This document shows positions 35,534 through 44,977 of a DNA stretch of 64,000 nucleotides, one piece after another. The translations under genes and the position numbers were made by a program. Below the pieces are notes generated by a model. That model had not been told where the DNA came from. It did no database searches and saw only the letters and a program-made list of their open reading frames with translations. How positions within the stretch are numbered: the stretch's first letter is position 1; each line of letters opens with the position of its first letter. Origin of the DNA: Desulfurococcales archaeon (GTDB lineage: Archaea > Thermoproteota > Thermoprotei_A > Sulfolobales > AG1); the NCBI GenBank assembly GCA_009903825.1, contig WYEN01000039.1, positions 1-64,000 of the forward strand. The letters run 5' to 3'.

Positions 35534-35720
35534 TTTTTCACCAAATAATTTAAAACACGCATATATATATATTTGTTTGAAAAAAATTCAATTAATTCAA
35601 AAAATAAGTAATATGTAAAATAAATCTTGCTACTGTATTAGCTTTATATAACCTACATATTTTGAAAAAGATCTTTTAAATGCTTATATTTTTGTAATCC
35701 AATAAACTCAGGCTGAGACT

Positions 35721-36668
35721 ATGGAGTACAGAGAGCTTGGCTGGACCGGGTTGAAGGTGTCTGCTGTAAGCTTAGGAGCTTGGCAGTTCAGCGAGTCATG
35801 GGGCGTATTAGATTATAATCTTGCGAAAAGCATTATTGAGAAGGCTGTCAATGTAGGTATTAATTTCATAGATACTGCAGCCGTCTATGGCAGAGGAAAA
35901 AGTGAAGAGTTTGTTGGAAGAGCGTTAAAAGAGTTAGGTGTCAAAGATAAGGTTCTTATAGCGACAAAACTTCCCGGAGACTTTATGAATGAATATGACG
36001 TTTTTAAAGGAACTGAAAGATCTTTAAAAAGATTAGGAGTCGATATTATAGATCTGATGCAGGTTCACTGGCCTCCTATATGGCATAACTTCCCAACTTG
36101 TGAATATATGAGAGCTTTAGAAAGACTGGTGATCATGGGCAAGATAAGATATATAGGGCTCAGCGATTTTCCTGTGGAGCTGATAGAGTCAGCTAGACAA
36201 TGTCTCTCAGTCACAGATATAGTAAGCATACAGATCAGATATAATCTCGTTGAGAGATATGCTGAGAAAGAGCTCATACCATATGCCGAGAGAGAAGGTC
36301 TTGCAATACTTGCGTGGAGCCCTATTGCAAAAGGTGCTTTAAGTGGAAAATATGATTCTAAGAATCTTCCTCAGTTCACTGATGTAAGAGCTAATGATGC
36401 AGTTTTTCATCCTGAGAATATGGCTAAATTAGATGTATTAATAAACAAATTAAGAGAGCTCTCTCAGAAATATAATAAAACTCCCACACAAATAGCTTTG
36501 AGATGGCTTTTACAATATACTCCAAATGTCATACCTATTCCAGGAGCTAAATCTCCTCAACAGGTTGAGGAGAATGCTGGGGCTGCAGATTTCATCTTGT
36601 CGTTAGAAGATTTTCTAGAGCTGGATAGGATCAGTAGAAGCATAAGGATCAGTTATGTCACTTGGTAA
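35721..36668 (+). CDS. Aldo/keto reductase
   Basis: A 315-residue TIM-barrel NAD(P)H oxidoreductase. The catalytic set is visible: Asp in NFIDTAAVYG with Tyr in the same segment, Lys in LIATKLP and His in MQVHWPP. The nucleotide-binding end PGAKSPQQVEENAGA is near residue 275. The substrate is unknown. A long A+T-rich 187-base spacer separates it from the divergent SQR-like gene. Its 3-prime end overlaps the convergent lipid-reductase gene by 11 bases. Confidence 0.9.
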   Translation: MEYRELGWTGLKVSAVSLGAWQFSESWGVLDYNLAKSIIEKAVNVGINFIDTAAVYGRGKSEEFVGRALKELGVKDKVLIATKLPGDFMNEYDVFKGTERSLKRLGVDIIDLMQVHWPPIWHNFPTCEYMRALERLVIMGKIRYIGLSDFPVELIESARQCLSVTDIVSIQIRYNLVERYAEKELIPYAEREGLAILAWSPIAKGALSGKYDSKNLPQFTDVRANDAVFHPENMAKLDVLINKLRELSQKYNKTPTQIALRWLLQYTPNVIPIPGAKSPQQVEENAGAADFILSLEDFLELDRISRSIRISYVTW

Positions 36669-37749
36669 ATTTATCTGCGAAACTTTCTAACAATATTTTT
36701 AAACTCTCTCTTCTTATAGCAAGACTCAAAAGATCTTTTTTAGTTATCATGCCTAAGGAAATTTTTATCAAAAGATCTTCTGGAGTCTTCATGAGGAACT
36801 GTTTTCTGAGATTGGGATCTATTTTTATCTCTATATCAAGTATTTTCTTCTGAAGATCTATGGCGTTAAAGATGTCAAGTTTTTTAAGTTCTGATAAATA
36901 GTCGGTGCCAGACTTTAAAGATTTGTATAATGCTATTGATGTATATATAGAAGGTCTTATACCTTCTCCTGTGGCAGGCATTACAGCTCCGAGAGCCTCA
37001 CCTATGTGATAAGGATCTTTATCTTTAACAAGATCATGATCTATTCCATTTACCGTGACATAAGCTCCCTCTCTTCTAATGATCAATGAATTTCTAAACT
37101 GGTTTTTTGATATAATAAGTTTTCTGAGCATCTCTTCTAATATTCCTACAGAGGCGTAGCCTCCTATTCCTATTCTAGCTCTTCTCTTATTCTCTGGGAA
37201 AAACCATGTATAGCCTACAAGATTTGAGTCAAAGTATAACTCAGGTATCTCAGGCTCTTCGAAAGAACCTTCTAAATGATATTGTATGGCAGGAATTTTC
37301 TCAAGATCTTTCTTCTGATTATAGAAGCCTCCGGCGTTTACAACAACATCGTATTTTGTTCTGAGTCCATTGGCTTCGATCATGTTCTCAGAAACATGTC
37401 TCGCTCTTGATCTAAGCCTTAGATCTATTCCTTCAGAGAGCTTCTTCAGAAAAAGTTTTTTATCAATAATATATCCTAAAACTTTTCTCTTTTTATTCTC
37501 AAAAAGTAGAGATCCATCCAGATAAACTCTGTAGCCTGAGTACTCCCACACGATGCTGTCCTCAAGATCTTTTATAAAAGGTTTTAAGAGACTAGAGTCC
37601 TCGCCTGATATATGCGGGAATCCCCATCCACATGGTTTGACAGCAAGTTCTGACTGAACTTCATAAACAGTCACTTGAAAACCTGATTCATTCAGAAGTC
37701 TTGCTAGAGAAAGTCCTGCAGGACCCGCACCTATGATCCCTATTTTCAT
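36658..37749 (-). CDS. Geranylgeranyl-reductase-family FAD protein
   Basis: A 363-residue flavoprotein. IGIIGAGPAGLSLARLL at the N-terminus binds FAD ADP. VVVNAGGFYN and a later GAVMPATGEGIRPSIYTS segment are typical of the digeranylgeranylglycerophospholipid reductase group, which saturates archaeal isoprenoid lipids or quinone side chains. Whether it acts on lipid or menaquinone tails cannot be told. It is convergent with the aldo/keto reductase and divergent from gatD. Confidence 0.8.
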   Translation of the reverse strand: MKIGIIGAGPAGLSLARLLNESGFQVTVYEVQSELAVKPCGWGFPHISGEDSSLLKPFIKDLEDSIVWEYSGYRVYLDGSLLFENKKRKVLGYIIDKKLFLKKLSEGIDLRLRSRARHVSENMIEANGLRTKYDVVVNAGGFYNQKKDLEKIPAIQYHLEGSFEEPEIPELYFDSNLVGYTWFFPENKRRARIGIGGYASVGILEEMLRKLIISKNQFRNSLIIRREGAYVTVNGIDHDLVKDKDPYHIGEALGAVMPATGEGIRPSIYTSIALYKSLKSGTDYLSELKKLDIFNAIDLQKKILDIEIKIDPNLRKQFLMKTPEDLLIKISLGMITKKDLLSLAIRRESLKILLESFADKFTK

Positions 37750-37808
37750 CTTGATGCTACCTATATAATTTGGAATAGATTAAATATTCAATCTAATTCT
37801 CAATATAA

Positions 37809-39137
37809 ATGGGTAGTCTGTTGAATGAGTTGAATAAAGCATATAAAATACTTGGTGTAGAGCCCGGTCTCTACATAAGATTTCGTTATAAAAATGAGAT
37901 TTTAGAAGGAGTTGTCATGCCTCCTTACGTCTTTACAGATCCTGATATCATTGTCGTCAAACTTAAGAATGGTTATAATATAGGTGTGTTATATAGTGAG
38001 ATAAAAGATCTTGAGATAATAGAGATGAAAAGGCCCGAGGTCGGCTCGATCTCTTCTGAGAAAATTGTTCAAAGAAAAGATCTTCCTAAGATAATAGTTG
38101 TTGGGACAGGAGGCACCATAGCCTCTAAAATAGAGTATGAGACAGGTGCTGTCAAACCTTCTACATCAGTTGATGAACTTATAGAGGCAATACCAGAGGT
38201 TCTCGACATAGCATATATAGAGAGTGAGACATTATTTAGCATACTTTCAGAGAATATGAGACCAGAATATTGGGAGATCATTGCTGAGAGAATATATAAC
38301 TATATGCGAGACGAGGCTTATAAAGGTGTTATAGTGACACATGGTACAGATACTATGAGTTTTACTGCCTCAGCAATAGCGTTTGCTATTCAGAGAAAAA
38401 ATATTCCCATTGTATTTGTGGGTTCGCAGAGAAGCAGTGATAGACCTAGTAGTGATGCAGCACTTAATTTTATAGGTGCGGTGATAACCGCCGTGAAAGC
38501 TCCTTTCGCAGAGTCTGTGATAGCTATGCATCACGAGACTTCTGACACAAAGATCGCTGTAAGTCGCGGTGTGAAAACTAGAAAAATGCATACTTCTCGT
38601 AGAGACACGTTTAGAAGCATAAATTCCAGACCTCTTGCATTGGTAGATCCTTTTAAGAAAGACATGGAGCTGATCGAAAAAGAATATATTCCCAGAAGCA
38701 AGGAGGAGCCTATTCTTATGAATGGTTTTGATAAAAAAGTGGCTTTGATATACAGCTATCCAGGAATAGATCCCGAGATCTTAGAGTTTCTTATCGAGAA
38801 GAAATATAGAGGAATAGTTATTGCCGGAACAGGATTTGGTCATGTTCCAGAATATATGATACCTGTGATCAGAAAGGCTATAAACAATAATATAGCTGTG
38901 GCAGTCACTTCACAGACACTTTATGGAAGAGTTAATCTAAGCGTTTATCAGACTGGCAGAGAGATGTTAAGAGCCGGCGTAATACCTTGTGAAGACATGC
39001 TTCCAGAGACAGCATATGTAAAGCTTTCATGGACTTTATATAGGACGGATAACATTGAGTCTGTGAGAAAGATCATGTCGACAAACTATGTTTATGAAAT
39101 GAACCCGAGATTAACAGAAGATCTTTTTTTAAGGTGA
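37809..39137 (+). CDS. gatD: Glu-tRNA(Gln) amidotransferase subunit D
   Basis: A 442-residue asparaginase-type subunit that releases ammonia from Gln or Asn for the archaeal GatDE complex. After an N-terminal SH3-like domain (about 1-75) the asparaginase domain begins with VVGTGGTIASKI (first threonine near residue 100), followed by THGTDTMSFTA and the QRSSDRPSSDAA region. gatE begins four bases after its stop, so they are co-transcribed. Confidence 0.96.
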   Translation: MGSLLNELNKAYKILGVEPGLYIRFRYKNEILEGVVMPPYVFTDPDIIVVKLKNGYNIGVLYSEIKDLEIIEMKRPEVGSISSEKIVQRKDLPKIIVVGTGGTIASKIEYETGAVKPSTSVDELIEAIPEVLDIAYIESETLFSILSENMRPEYWEIIAERIYNYMRDEAYKGVIVTHGTDTMSFTASAIAFAIQRKNIPIVFVGSQRSSDRPSSDAALNFIGAVITAVKAPFAESVIAMHHETSDTKIAVSRGVKTRKMHTSRRDTFRSINSRPLALVDPFKKDMELIEKEYIPRSKEEPILMNGFDKKVALIYSYPGIDPEILEFLIEKKYRGIVIAGTGFGHVPEYMIPVIRKAINNNIAVAVTSQTLYGRVNLSVYQTGREMLRAGVIPCEDMLPETAYVKLSWTLYRTDNIESVRKIMSTNYVYEMNPRLTEDLFLR

Positions 39138-39141
39138 TGTT

Positions 39142-41088
39142 ATGAGCTACAGATTAAATTATGATGAGATAGGTCTAAGAGTAGGTCTAGAGATTCATCA
39201 GCAACTTGATACAAAAACTAAATTATTCTGTTCATGTCCAACGTCGCTAGCGGAAGATCCTTATAAAAATGCTGTAATTATTGAGAGAAGACTTAGAGTA
39301 GGAAAAAGCGAGCTTGGAGAAATAGATCCAGCCGCATTATTTGAGTTTCGTAGAGGAAGATTATATAGATATCTTGCCTCTCCATCATATTCATGTCTAG
39401 TAGAACTCGATGAAGAACCTCCACATCCAGTCAATAGAGAAGCTCTAGTCATAGCATTGGCAATAGCCAAGGCATTAAGATCTAACATAGTTGATGAGAT
39501 ATATTTTATGAGAAAAATTGTTGTGGACGGATCTAACACATCTGGTTTTCAGAGGACAGCAATCATTGGGTTAGGAGGTTATGTAGAGACTAGTCAAGGA
39601 ATTGTGAGAATACAGAGTATAGCATTAGAAGAAGATTCTGCCAGAAAGATTGAGGAGAAAGATAATATAGTGACATATTCGTTAGATAGATTAGGCATAC
39701 CTCTTATAGAGATCTCAACAGCGCCAGACATAAGATCTCCGGAACAAGCTGAGGAGACGGCATTTAGAATCGGAGTTCTTATGAGATTGACAGGTAAAGT
39801 GAAGAGAGGATTAGGAACCATAAGACAGGATCTTAATATTTCAATTAAAAATGGAGCAAAGATAGAGATAAAAGGAGTTCAAAAACTTGAGCTTATATCA
39901 AAAATAGTCGAGCTAGAAGCCTATAGACAATATAGGCTGCTTCAGCTGAAGAACATATTATTAGAGAGAGAAGTTCCGAGAGAAGATATCTCATTAGATA
40001 AATTAGTTGATATAACAGATCTTTTTGTTAATAATAAAAATAAGATCGCAAGATTTATCAGAGAAATTCTTGAGAAAAATGGAGTAGCCCTTGCGCTTCC
40101 TCTGAAGAGATTCAAAGGATTATTAGGATTTGAGCTGGGTCCTAACAGAAGATTCGGCTCTGAGCTAGCTGATCATGCTAGAGCATGGGGAGGTGTGGGC
40201 GGGTTGATACATAGCGATGAACTGCCTAAATATGGAATAGATGAAGAGTTTTTAAAAGAGATCTTTAGAAGATTATCTTTATCACATGAGGAAGATGGTT
40301 TCATAATAATTATTGATGAAAGAGAGAAAGTGTTAAAAGCTTTTGAAGCTGTAATCAAAAGGATTCATCAGGCCTTTGAAGGAGTTCCTCAAGAGACTAG
40401 GGCTGCTCAAGAGGATGGCACCACAAGATATATGAGACCTCAACCTGGTAGTGCGAGAATGTATCCTGAGACAGATCTTATCCCAGTAAAAGTTGATGAA
40501 GAGCTACTTAAAGAGGCTGAGAAATATGTTCCAGAACCTTTCGAAATAAAATTGAGAAGATTTGTTGAAGAACATGGTCTTAGTAAGGATCTGGCCTATT
40601 CTTTAATAAGATCCCGTTATATAGCATTGTATGAGGAGCTTGTGAGAAAGTATAGTCCTAAAATCTCTCCACAGCTTATTGCTTCAACATTAATTAATAC
40701 TTTAAAAGCTTTGTCTTCTGAAGGTTTAGATGTCTCTCAATTAGATGAGAAAGATCTTGAGGAGATCTTCAGAGCTCTTTCTGAGGATAAGTTCTCTAAA
40801 GAACTGATACCTGATGTGTTAAGGGTCAAGATTAAAGAGAGAGATAAAAATGTTGATGAGATCCTTAGAATCCTTAGTATAAAAAGGATCTCATTAGAAG
40901 ATCTTGAGAAAATAATTGATGAGATCATTAGTAAAAGTTCTGAAGAAATCATTAAAAGAAGAGAAAAAGCGTTCAACATTATAATGGGTAGAGTGATGGA
41001 GAGTGTTAGAGGTAAAATAGATGGTAAAATAGTTGCTGAGATAGTAAAAAGAAAAATATTAGAGCTCCTAAGATCTAGCGGACAATAG
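39142..41088 (+). CDS. gatE: Glu-tRNA(Gln) amidotransferase subunit E
   Basis: A 648-residue GatB-family subunit that phosphorylates Glu-tRNA(Gln) and amidates it with ammonia from GatD. The N-terminal VGLEIHQQLDTKTKLFC-type region, SRAG-like DGSNTSGFQRT and the C-terminal YqeY-like helical tail (about 510-645) are in order. An archaeal-specific AspRS-like insertion lies near 270-420. This indicates that the organism makes Gln-tRNA indirectly. It ends one base from the stop of the convergent TBP gene. Confidence 0.96.
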   Translation: MSYRLNYDEIGLRVGLEIHQQLDTKTKLFCSCPTSLAEDPYKNAVIIERRLRVGKSELGEIDPAALFEFRRGRLYRYLASPSYSCLVELDEEPPHPVNREALVIALAIAKALRSNIVDEIYFMRKIVVDGSNTSGFQRTAIIGLGGYVETSQGIVRIQSIALEEDSARKIEEKDNIVTYSLDRLGIPLIEISTAPDIRSPEQAEETAFRIGVLMRLTGKVKRGLGTIRQDLNISIKNGAKIEIKGVQKLELISKIVELEAYRQYRLLQLKNILLEREVPREDISLDKLVDITDLFVNNKNKIARFIREILEKNGVALALPLKRFKGLLGFELGPNRRFGSELADHARAWGGVGGLIHSDELPKYGIDEEFLKEIFRRLSLSHEEDGFIIIIDEREKVLKAFEAVIKRIHQAFEGVPQETRAAQEDGTTRYMRPQPGSARMYPETDLIPVKVDEELLKEAEKYVPEPFEIKLRRFVEEHGLSKDLAYSLIRSRYIALYEELVRKYSPKISPQLIASTLINTLKALSSEGLDVSQLDEKDLEEIFRALSEDKFSKELIPDVLRVKIKERDKNVDEILRILSIKRISLEDLEKIIDEIISKSSEEIIKRREKAFNIIMGRVMESVRGKIDGKIVAEIVKRKILELLRSSGQ

Positions 41089-41089
41089 A

Positions 41090-41680
41090 TTATAGCTGTT
41101 TATATAGATCTTCTATTTTCGCAGGAGGCTTAAGACATCCATACTGGTCTAGAATATTATAAACCTTATAAACTACTTCATTAACCTCTTCCTCACTTTT
41201 GGCACCTGTTATAACCATCTTACCTGATGAAAATATTAGAAGAACGACTCTAGGCTCTGTCATTCTAAATATTAGTCCTGGAAACTGTTCAGGCTCGTAC
41301 ATAGAGCTTTTTAACATAAAGGCTGCTTTCTCAAGAATGACTTCAACTCCTAAATTAGCTGATGCCACAATATTCTGTATCTGAATCTTAGGTTTCTCCA
41401 TTATTGTTATCCCACCTTTTATGAAACTTTTAAGAATCTTTTTAACCGCTCTTATAAGATCTTGTGTCTTTTTCGCGCCTGTGACAACCATTTTACCAGA
41501 TTTAAATATTAATGCTGTCACCTTAGGATTCTCTAGCCTCAGTATTAGTCCTGGAAATTGTTCAGGATTATACTCTATATCTTGAATAGCTTGTTCGATA
41601 AGAGCAAGATCTAATGTCTGATTAAGTATTACTGTGGCGACTATATTCTCGATCTTCACTTCAATCTTAGGCTTTGACAA
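41090..41680 (-). CDS. tbp: TATA-binding protein
   Basis: A 196-residue protein with the two imperfect TBP repeats (about residues 8-92 and 98-185). Each has the pattern PEQFPGLI(L/F)R then a strand and SGKMV(V/I)TGAK. It binds TATA boxes and recruits TFB and RNA polymerase. The C-terminal tail is short and lacks the acidic extension seen in some archaea. A 275-base spacer upstream holds divergent promoters for this gene and the ESCRT-III paralogue and is otherwise empty. Confidence 0.96.
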   Translation of the reverse strand: MSKPKIEVKIENIVATVILNQTLDLALIEQAIQDIEYNPEQFPGLILRLENPKVTALIFKSGKMVVTGAKKTQDLIRAVKKILKSFIKGGITIMEKPKIQIQNIVASANLGVEVILEKAAFMLKSSMYEPEQFPGLIFRMTEPRVVLLIFSSGKMVITGAKSEEEVNEVVYKVYNILDQYGCLKPPAKIEDLYKQL

Positions 41681-41908
41681 GCTTTAAATCACCTTATATA
41701 TATATCATAAGTAGACTTAAATAATAAATATAAGCTTTTGATACTATACTCGTGATCTTCTTTAGACAATGAGTTCCTAATATAATAGATTGATTATTAT
41801 CAAATGAACGTTTTTAAGAAAAAAGAATAGTGATCTTCGTATATTTTTATTCAAAAAATATCGAGACACGATCTTATCAAGATCTTTGTGTGATGAAGAT
41901 GGGCAATA

Positions 41909-41917
41909 TTTTTAAGG
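41909..41917 (+). promoter_or_regulatory. TATA-like element of the ESCRT-III paralogue gene
   Basis: TTTTTAAGG lies 47 bases before ATG 41956, and GAGGCCC (from 41944) serves as ribosome-binding site. The cdvA gene has a TTTTTAAGC box 46 bases before its ATG and also a GAGGCC leader, so the two division-type genes share a layout. Confidence 0.45.
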
Positions 41918-41955
41918 AGTTTTAAACTAAAAGCATTCTTATCGAGGCCCGGCGT

Positions 41956-42612
41956 ATGGGGCTGGCTAAAGATATTGGCAAAAGATGGGAAGGAGGAGAG
42001 TCTATAGGTGAGAAAATTAAAAAGACATTCGCTAAGAAAGAGCCTATTAAATACAAATTATTAATGTCCAACTATAAGATCAGATCTATGGCTGCAAGAA
42101 TAGAGGTTCAGCTGGAGAGATTGAAAGAGAGAGATAGAGCGTTGTTTGAGAGAGTTGTGGATGCAATCATTGCTAAAGATAATACTAGAGCAACTATGCT
42201 TGCTAATGAGATAGCAGAGATAAGAAAAGCTGCTAGACAGCTAGCTATGGTTCAAGTTGCTTTAGAGCAGATCTCTATGAGAATCGAGACAGTAGTTCTC
42301 TTAGGAGACACATTTGCAAGCTTAGCACCTGTGTTAGGCGTGGTCAGAGAACTTAGAGGACTTGTCAGAGGTTTAATGCCAGAGTTCTCTTATGAGATGT
42401 TAGAGTTAGAAGAGAGTCTTAGAGAAGTCGTTTTAGAGACTGGAGAAGGGATTGCTGCACCTGTCTCTGAAGCCACTTACGCATCTCCAGAGGCGAGAAA
42501 GATATTAGAAGAAGCCAAGATAGTGGCAGAGCAGAGGATTAAAGAGAGCTTCCCAGCATTACCAACAATACCATCTGCTTCGCAGGAAGCTGCGAAATCA
42601 GAAGCTGGCTGA
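41956..42612 (+). CDS. ESCRT-III (CdvB-like) paralogue
   Basis: A 218-residue helical protein with a basic N-terminal helix (KIKKTFAKKEP), two long hairpin helices (about 35-110) and an acidic later helix, the order of an ESCRT-III core (Snf7 fold). It lacks the C-terminal winged-helix domain seen in CdvB at 60.9 kb, so it corresponds to the shorter CdvB1/CdvB2-type paralogues that drive late membrane constriction. The C-terminal tail, EAKIVAEQRIKESFPALPTIP, has a proline-rich stretch that could be a MIM-type binding site for the CdvC MIT domain. Confidence 0.85.
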   Translation: MGLAKDIGKRWEGGESIGEKIKKTFAKKEPIKYKLLMSNYKIRSMAARIEVQLERLKERDRALFERVVDAIIAKDNTRATMLANEIAEIRKAARQLAMVQVALEQISMRIETVVLLGDTFASLAPVLGVVRELRGLVRGLMPEFSYEMLELEESLREVVLETGEGIAAPVSEATYASPEARKILEEAKIVAEQRIKESFPALPTIPSASQEAAKSEAG

Positions 42613-42656
42613 AAAATCGGATTTATTATAGAATCAATTTTTAAATACTATTCTTT

Positions 42657-44453
42657 TTAAATAGTTTTCTCGGTCTGTTCTGTCTCTATCTTCTTAAGCT
42701 GTTTGAAATACATTTCTAAAAGCTCTTTCTCTGTAGTGGCATCTTCAGGATTTTTATCATCTCTCCATCTGATGAATCTTGGGAATCTAATGGATATTCC
42801 AACACCTTTTCTCACACTATCAAGACAACATGTGTGTAATGGTGAGAGAGTGAGTTCTGCACCTATAACCTCCATAACATATTTAGGCACAGTCCATACA
42901 TCAGGCTCTATCTCAGACACTACTCTAGGATGTCTATGAGATATTTTTGTCTGTTCAATTCTCTTATTAAGCTCTATAAGATCTGAGTCTGAGAATCCTG
43001 AGCCTACTTTACATATGGTTCTAAACACATCTTTCTCAGGATCATATGCTGCTAATAATGCTGTTCCTATTTTACCTCCTCTTTTACCTCTTCCATAGAA
43101 TCCTCCTACTAAAACAAGATCTACTGTATCGATCATCTCGCTTTTATAATCTCTTTTATACTTGATCCATAGCCATCCACGAGCTCCAGCCTGATAAATA
43201 CCTGATAGAGATTTTATAACAAGACCTTCATTACCTTCCTCCAGAGACTTTAAGAAAAACTTCTCTAACTCGTCTGGATCAGAGATCTCTTTATATTCAG
43301 CTATAGAGAACTCAGGTCTCTGTTCTATATATTTAATTAAATACTCTCTTCTCTCTATTAAAGGCCTGTCCACAAGACTTACTCCGTCTACATACAATAT
43401 ATCAAAGAGTCTTACAGCAACAGGATATTCTTCAATAATTTTTGAAATATCATGTTTTCTTTTTCTATGCATAAGCTCTTGAAAAGGTCTATACTCTCCT
43501 GTGTCAGGATCTAATGCCACGATCTCTCCCTCTACTATGGCCTCTCTTGCTTTAATATATTTCCTGCTCATCTCAATAACATCTGGATATTGATGAGATA
43601 TGTTCTCTAATCTTCTTGAGAATATTATTACATTATCATCTTTCTTATGAATCTGAGCTCTCTCACCATCATATTTAAATTCTGCAATTCCTTTTCCACC
43701 GACCTTATCTAATATCTCTCTAGGATCACTTAATCTCTCAGCTAACATAGGTCTCACTGGAATGCCAATTGAAGGAGTTATAATCTTGATTTTCTCTATA
43801 CCTTCGCGAATAAGTATCCTGCCTATCTCTCCAAGATCGGCTCTTATGTTATAAGCTTTCTCAATAACAGGTTTAGAGCTTTCTCCTCCTCCTAAAGCCA
43901 CAGCTAAAGCCTCGATAATAGTCGCGTCTCCCACACCTAATCTCAGTCTGCCTTCAACAAATCTCACTATATATTTAGCTTCTTTAGGAGAAGCCTGTTG
44001 TAAAAGACCTACGAAGGTTCTTATCTTAAGATCCCTAGATCCTTCTCCAGTCATTCTAGCAATCTTAACAAGTGTAGAATGAACATCAGACACTGTTAGC
44101 TTTTTCTCTGAAGAAGAAATGAATCTTGTGAGAGCTGTTGATTGAGTCTTTCTAATTTTAAGATTCTCAGCAACTCTCCCAAGATCTCCAAGCTTTTTAT
44201 ATAGATTTTCAACCTCGTTCTCAGAGAAACCAGTTGCGAGACTGATAGATTTTATAAGAAGCTTCTCACTAATACCTATCTCAGGCTCTCCATACCAGCT
44301 GGGCCATAGACTTCCTTGGATAAAATATATGACTTTATCAATATCGTCAGGGTCAGCTTTTTTAAATAAACTAGCTAATATACTTGTCAAAGTGATTCTA
44401 CTGCTTGTACCTTCTAATCTCTCGAAAGTCTCTGCTAAAACCTCAAATAACAT
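42657..44453 (-). CDS. lig: ATP-dependent DNA ligase
   Basis: A 598-residue ligase I. The adenylated lysine is in EFKYDGERAQIH near residue 258, with further nucleotidyltransferase motifs (FSRRLENI, EGEIVA, EGLVIKS, WIKYKRDY) and a C-terminal OB fold. The N-terminal 230 residues form the helical DNA-binding domain. It seals Okazaki fragments together with PCNA. A C-terminal PCNA-binding motif is not evident by eye, and in crenarchaea the binding site is N-terminal. Confidence 0.96.
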   Translation of the reverse strand: MLFEVLAETFERLEGTSSRITLTSILASLFKKADPDDIDKVIYFIQGSLWPSWYGEPEIGISEKLLIKSISLATGFSENEVENLYKKLGDLGRVAENLKIRKTQSTALTRFISSSEKKLTVSDVHSTLVKIARMTGEGSRDLKIRTFVGLLQQASPKEAKYIVRFVEGRLRLGVGDATIIEALAVALGGGESSKPVIEKAYNIRADLGEIGRILIREGIEKIKIITPSIGIPVRPMLAERLSDPREILDKVGGKGIAEFKYDGERAQIHKKDDNVIIFSRRLENISHQYPDVIEMSRKYIKAREAIVEGEIVALDPDTGEYRPFQELMHRKRKHDISKIIEEYPVAVRLFDILYVDGVSLVDRPLIERREYLIKYIEQRPEFSIAEYKEISDPDELEKFFLKSLEEGNEGLVIKSLSGIYQAGARGWLWIKYKRDYKSEMIDTVDLVLVGGFYGRGKRGGKIGTALLAAYDPEKDVFRTICKVGSGFSDSDLIELNKRIEQTKISHRHPRVVSEIEPDVWTVPKYVMEVIGAELTLSPLHTCCLDSVRKGVGISIRFPRFIRWRDDKNPEDATTEKELLEMYFKQLKKIETEQTEKTI

Positions 44454-44598
44454 GTCCAGTCTCCCAATAATATATTAGCTTATATCATTGAAAATATTTT
44501 CCAACTCCTGATCAAACGGCCTATTTCTAATAGTATTATGAATCTTCATCTGAAACCTTGTATTTAAATTATCATTTTAAAACCAGAGGAAATGATCA

Positions 44599-44646
44599 TC
44601 AGAGGGCTCTCTTAAATCATCTTTCATAGCTTTTAACCTTCATCAT
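44599..44646 (-). ncRNA. C/D box guide RNA (candidate 2)
   Basis: On the minus strand: box C ATGATGA (44646-44640), a 12-nt guide, D-prime-like ATGA (44627-44624), a 3-nt spacer, C-prime-like ATGATTT (44620-44614), an 11-nt guide and box D CTGA (44602-44599). The spacing matches the other three candidates in this window. It lies in the 266-base spacer between the ligase and the small membrane protein gene. Confidence 0.62.
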
Positions 44647-44672
44647 CCTATTAAAGATCATGGTACAACAAG

Positions 44673-44686
44673 TTTTTAAGCATTAT
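44673..44686 (+). promoter_or_regulatory. Promoter element shared with cdvA
   Basis: TTTTTAAGCATTAT at 44673-44686 is identical over 14 bases to the element at 60114-60127 before cdvA. It lies 47 bases before ATG 44720, while the cdvA copy lies 46 bases before ATG 60160. Confidence 0.5.
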
Positions 44687-44719
44687 TCATCTTAAGCAGA
44701 TTATACGGGTAATACACTC

Positions 44720-44968
44720 ATGAGCTCTAATGATGCTGTCAATGTGATCAAAGATTTTATTAATAATACATTATCTACTTTAGGAGGTGTGAAAGGCTCT
44801 CTTGCTTTAGCAGGTCTAGCAATAATTATGATAGTGTTAATTGTATATGCTGTATATGGCTTCATAAAATTTCTAAGATTCACTTTAAGACTTAAACCTC
44901 ATGAGTTTGCTCTAGCGATATTAGCGATAGGCTTTGCTCTTATAGTGATAGCAATTTTATTACCATAA
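44720..44968 (+). CDS. Small membrane protein with two helices, unknown
   Basis: An 82-residue protein with a polar N-terminus, a first membrane helix near residues 28-48, a basic loop (KFLRFTLRLK) and a second helix near 58-80 ending at the C-terminus. I recognise no family. The promoter element upstream is the same 14-mer as before cdvA at the same distance, which suggests shared timing with cell division. That is inference only. It is convergent with enolase. Confidence 0.6.
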   Translation: MSSNDAVNVIKDFINNTLSTLGGVKGSLALAGLAIIMIVLIVYAVYGFIKFLRFTLRLKPHEFALAILAIGFALIVIAILLP

Positions 44969-44977
44969 AAAATTGTT

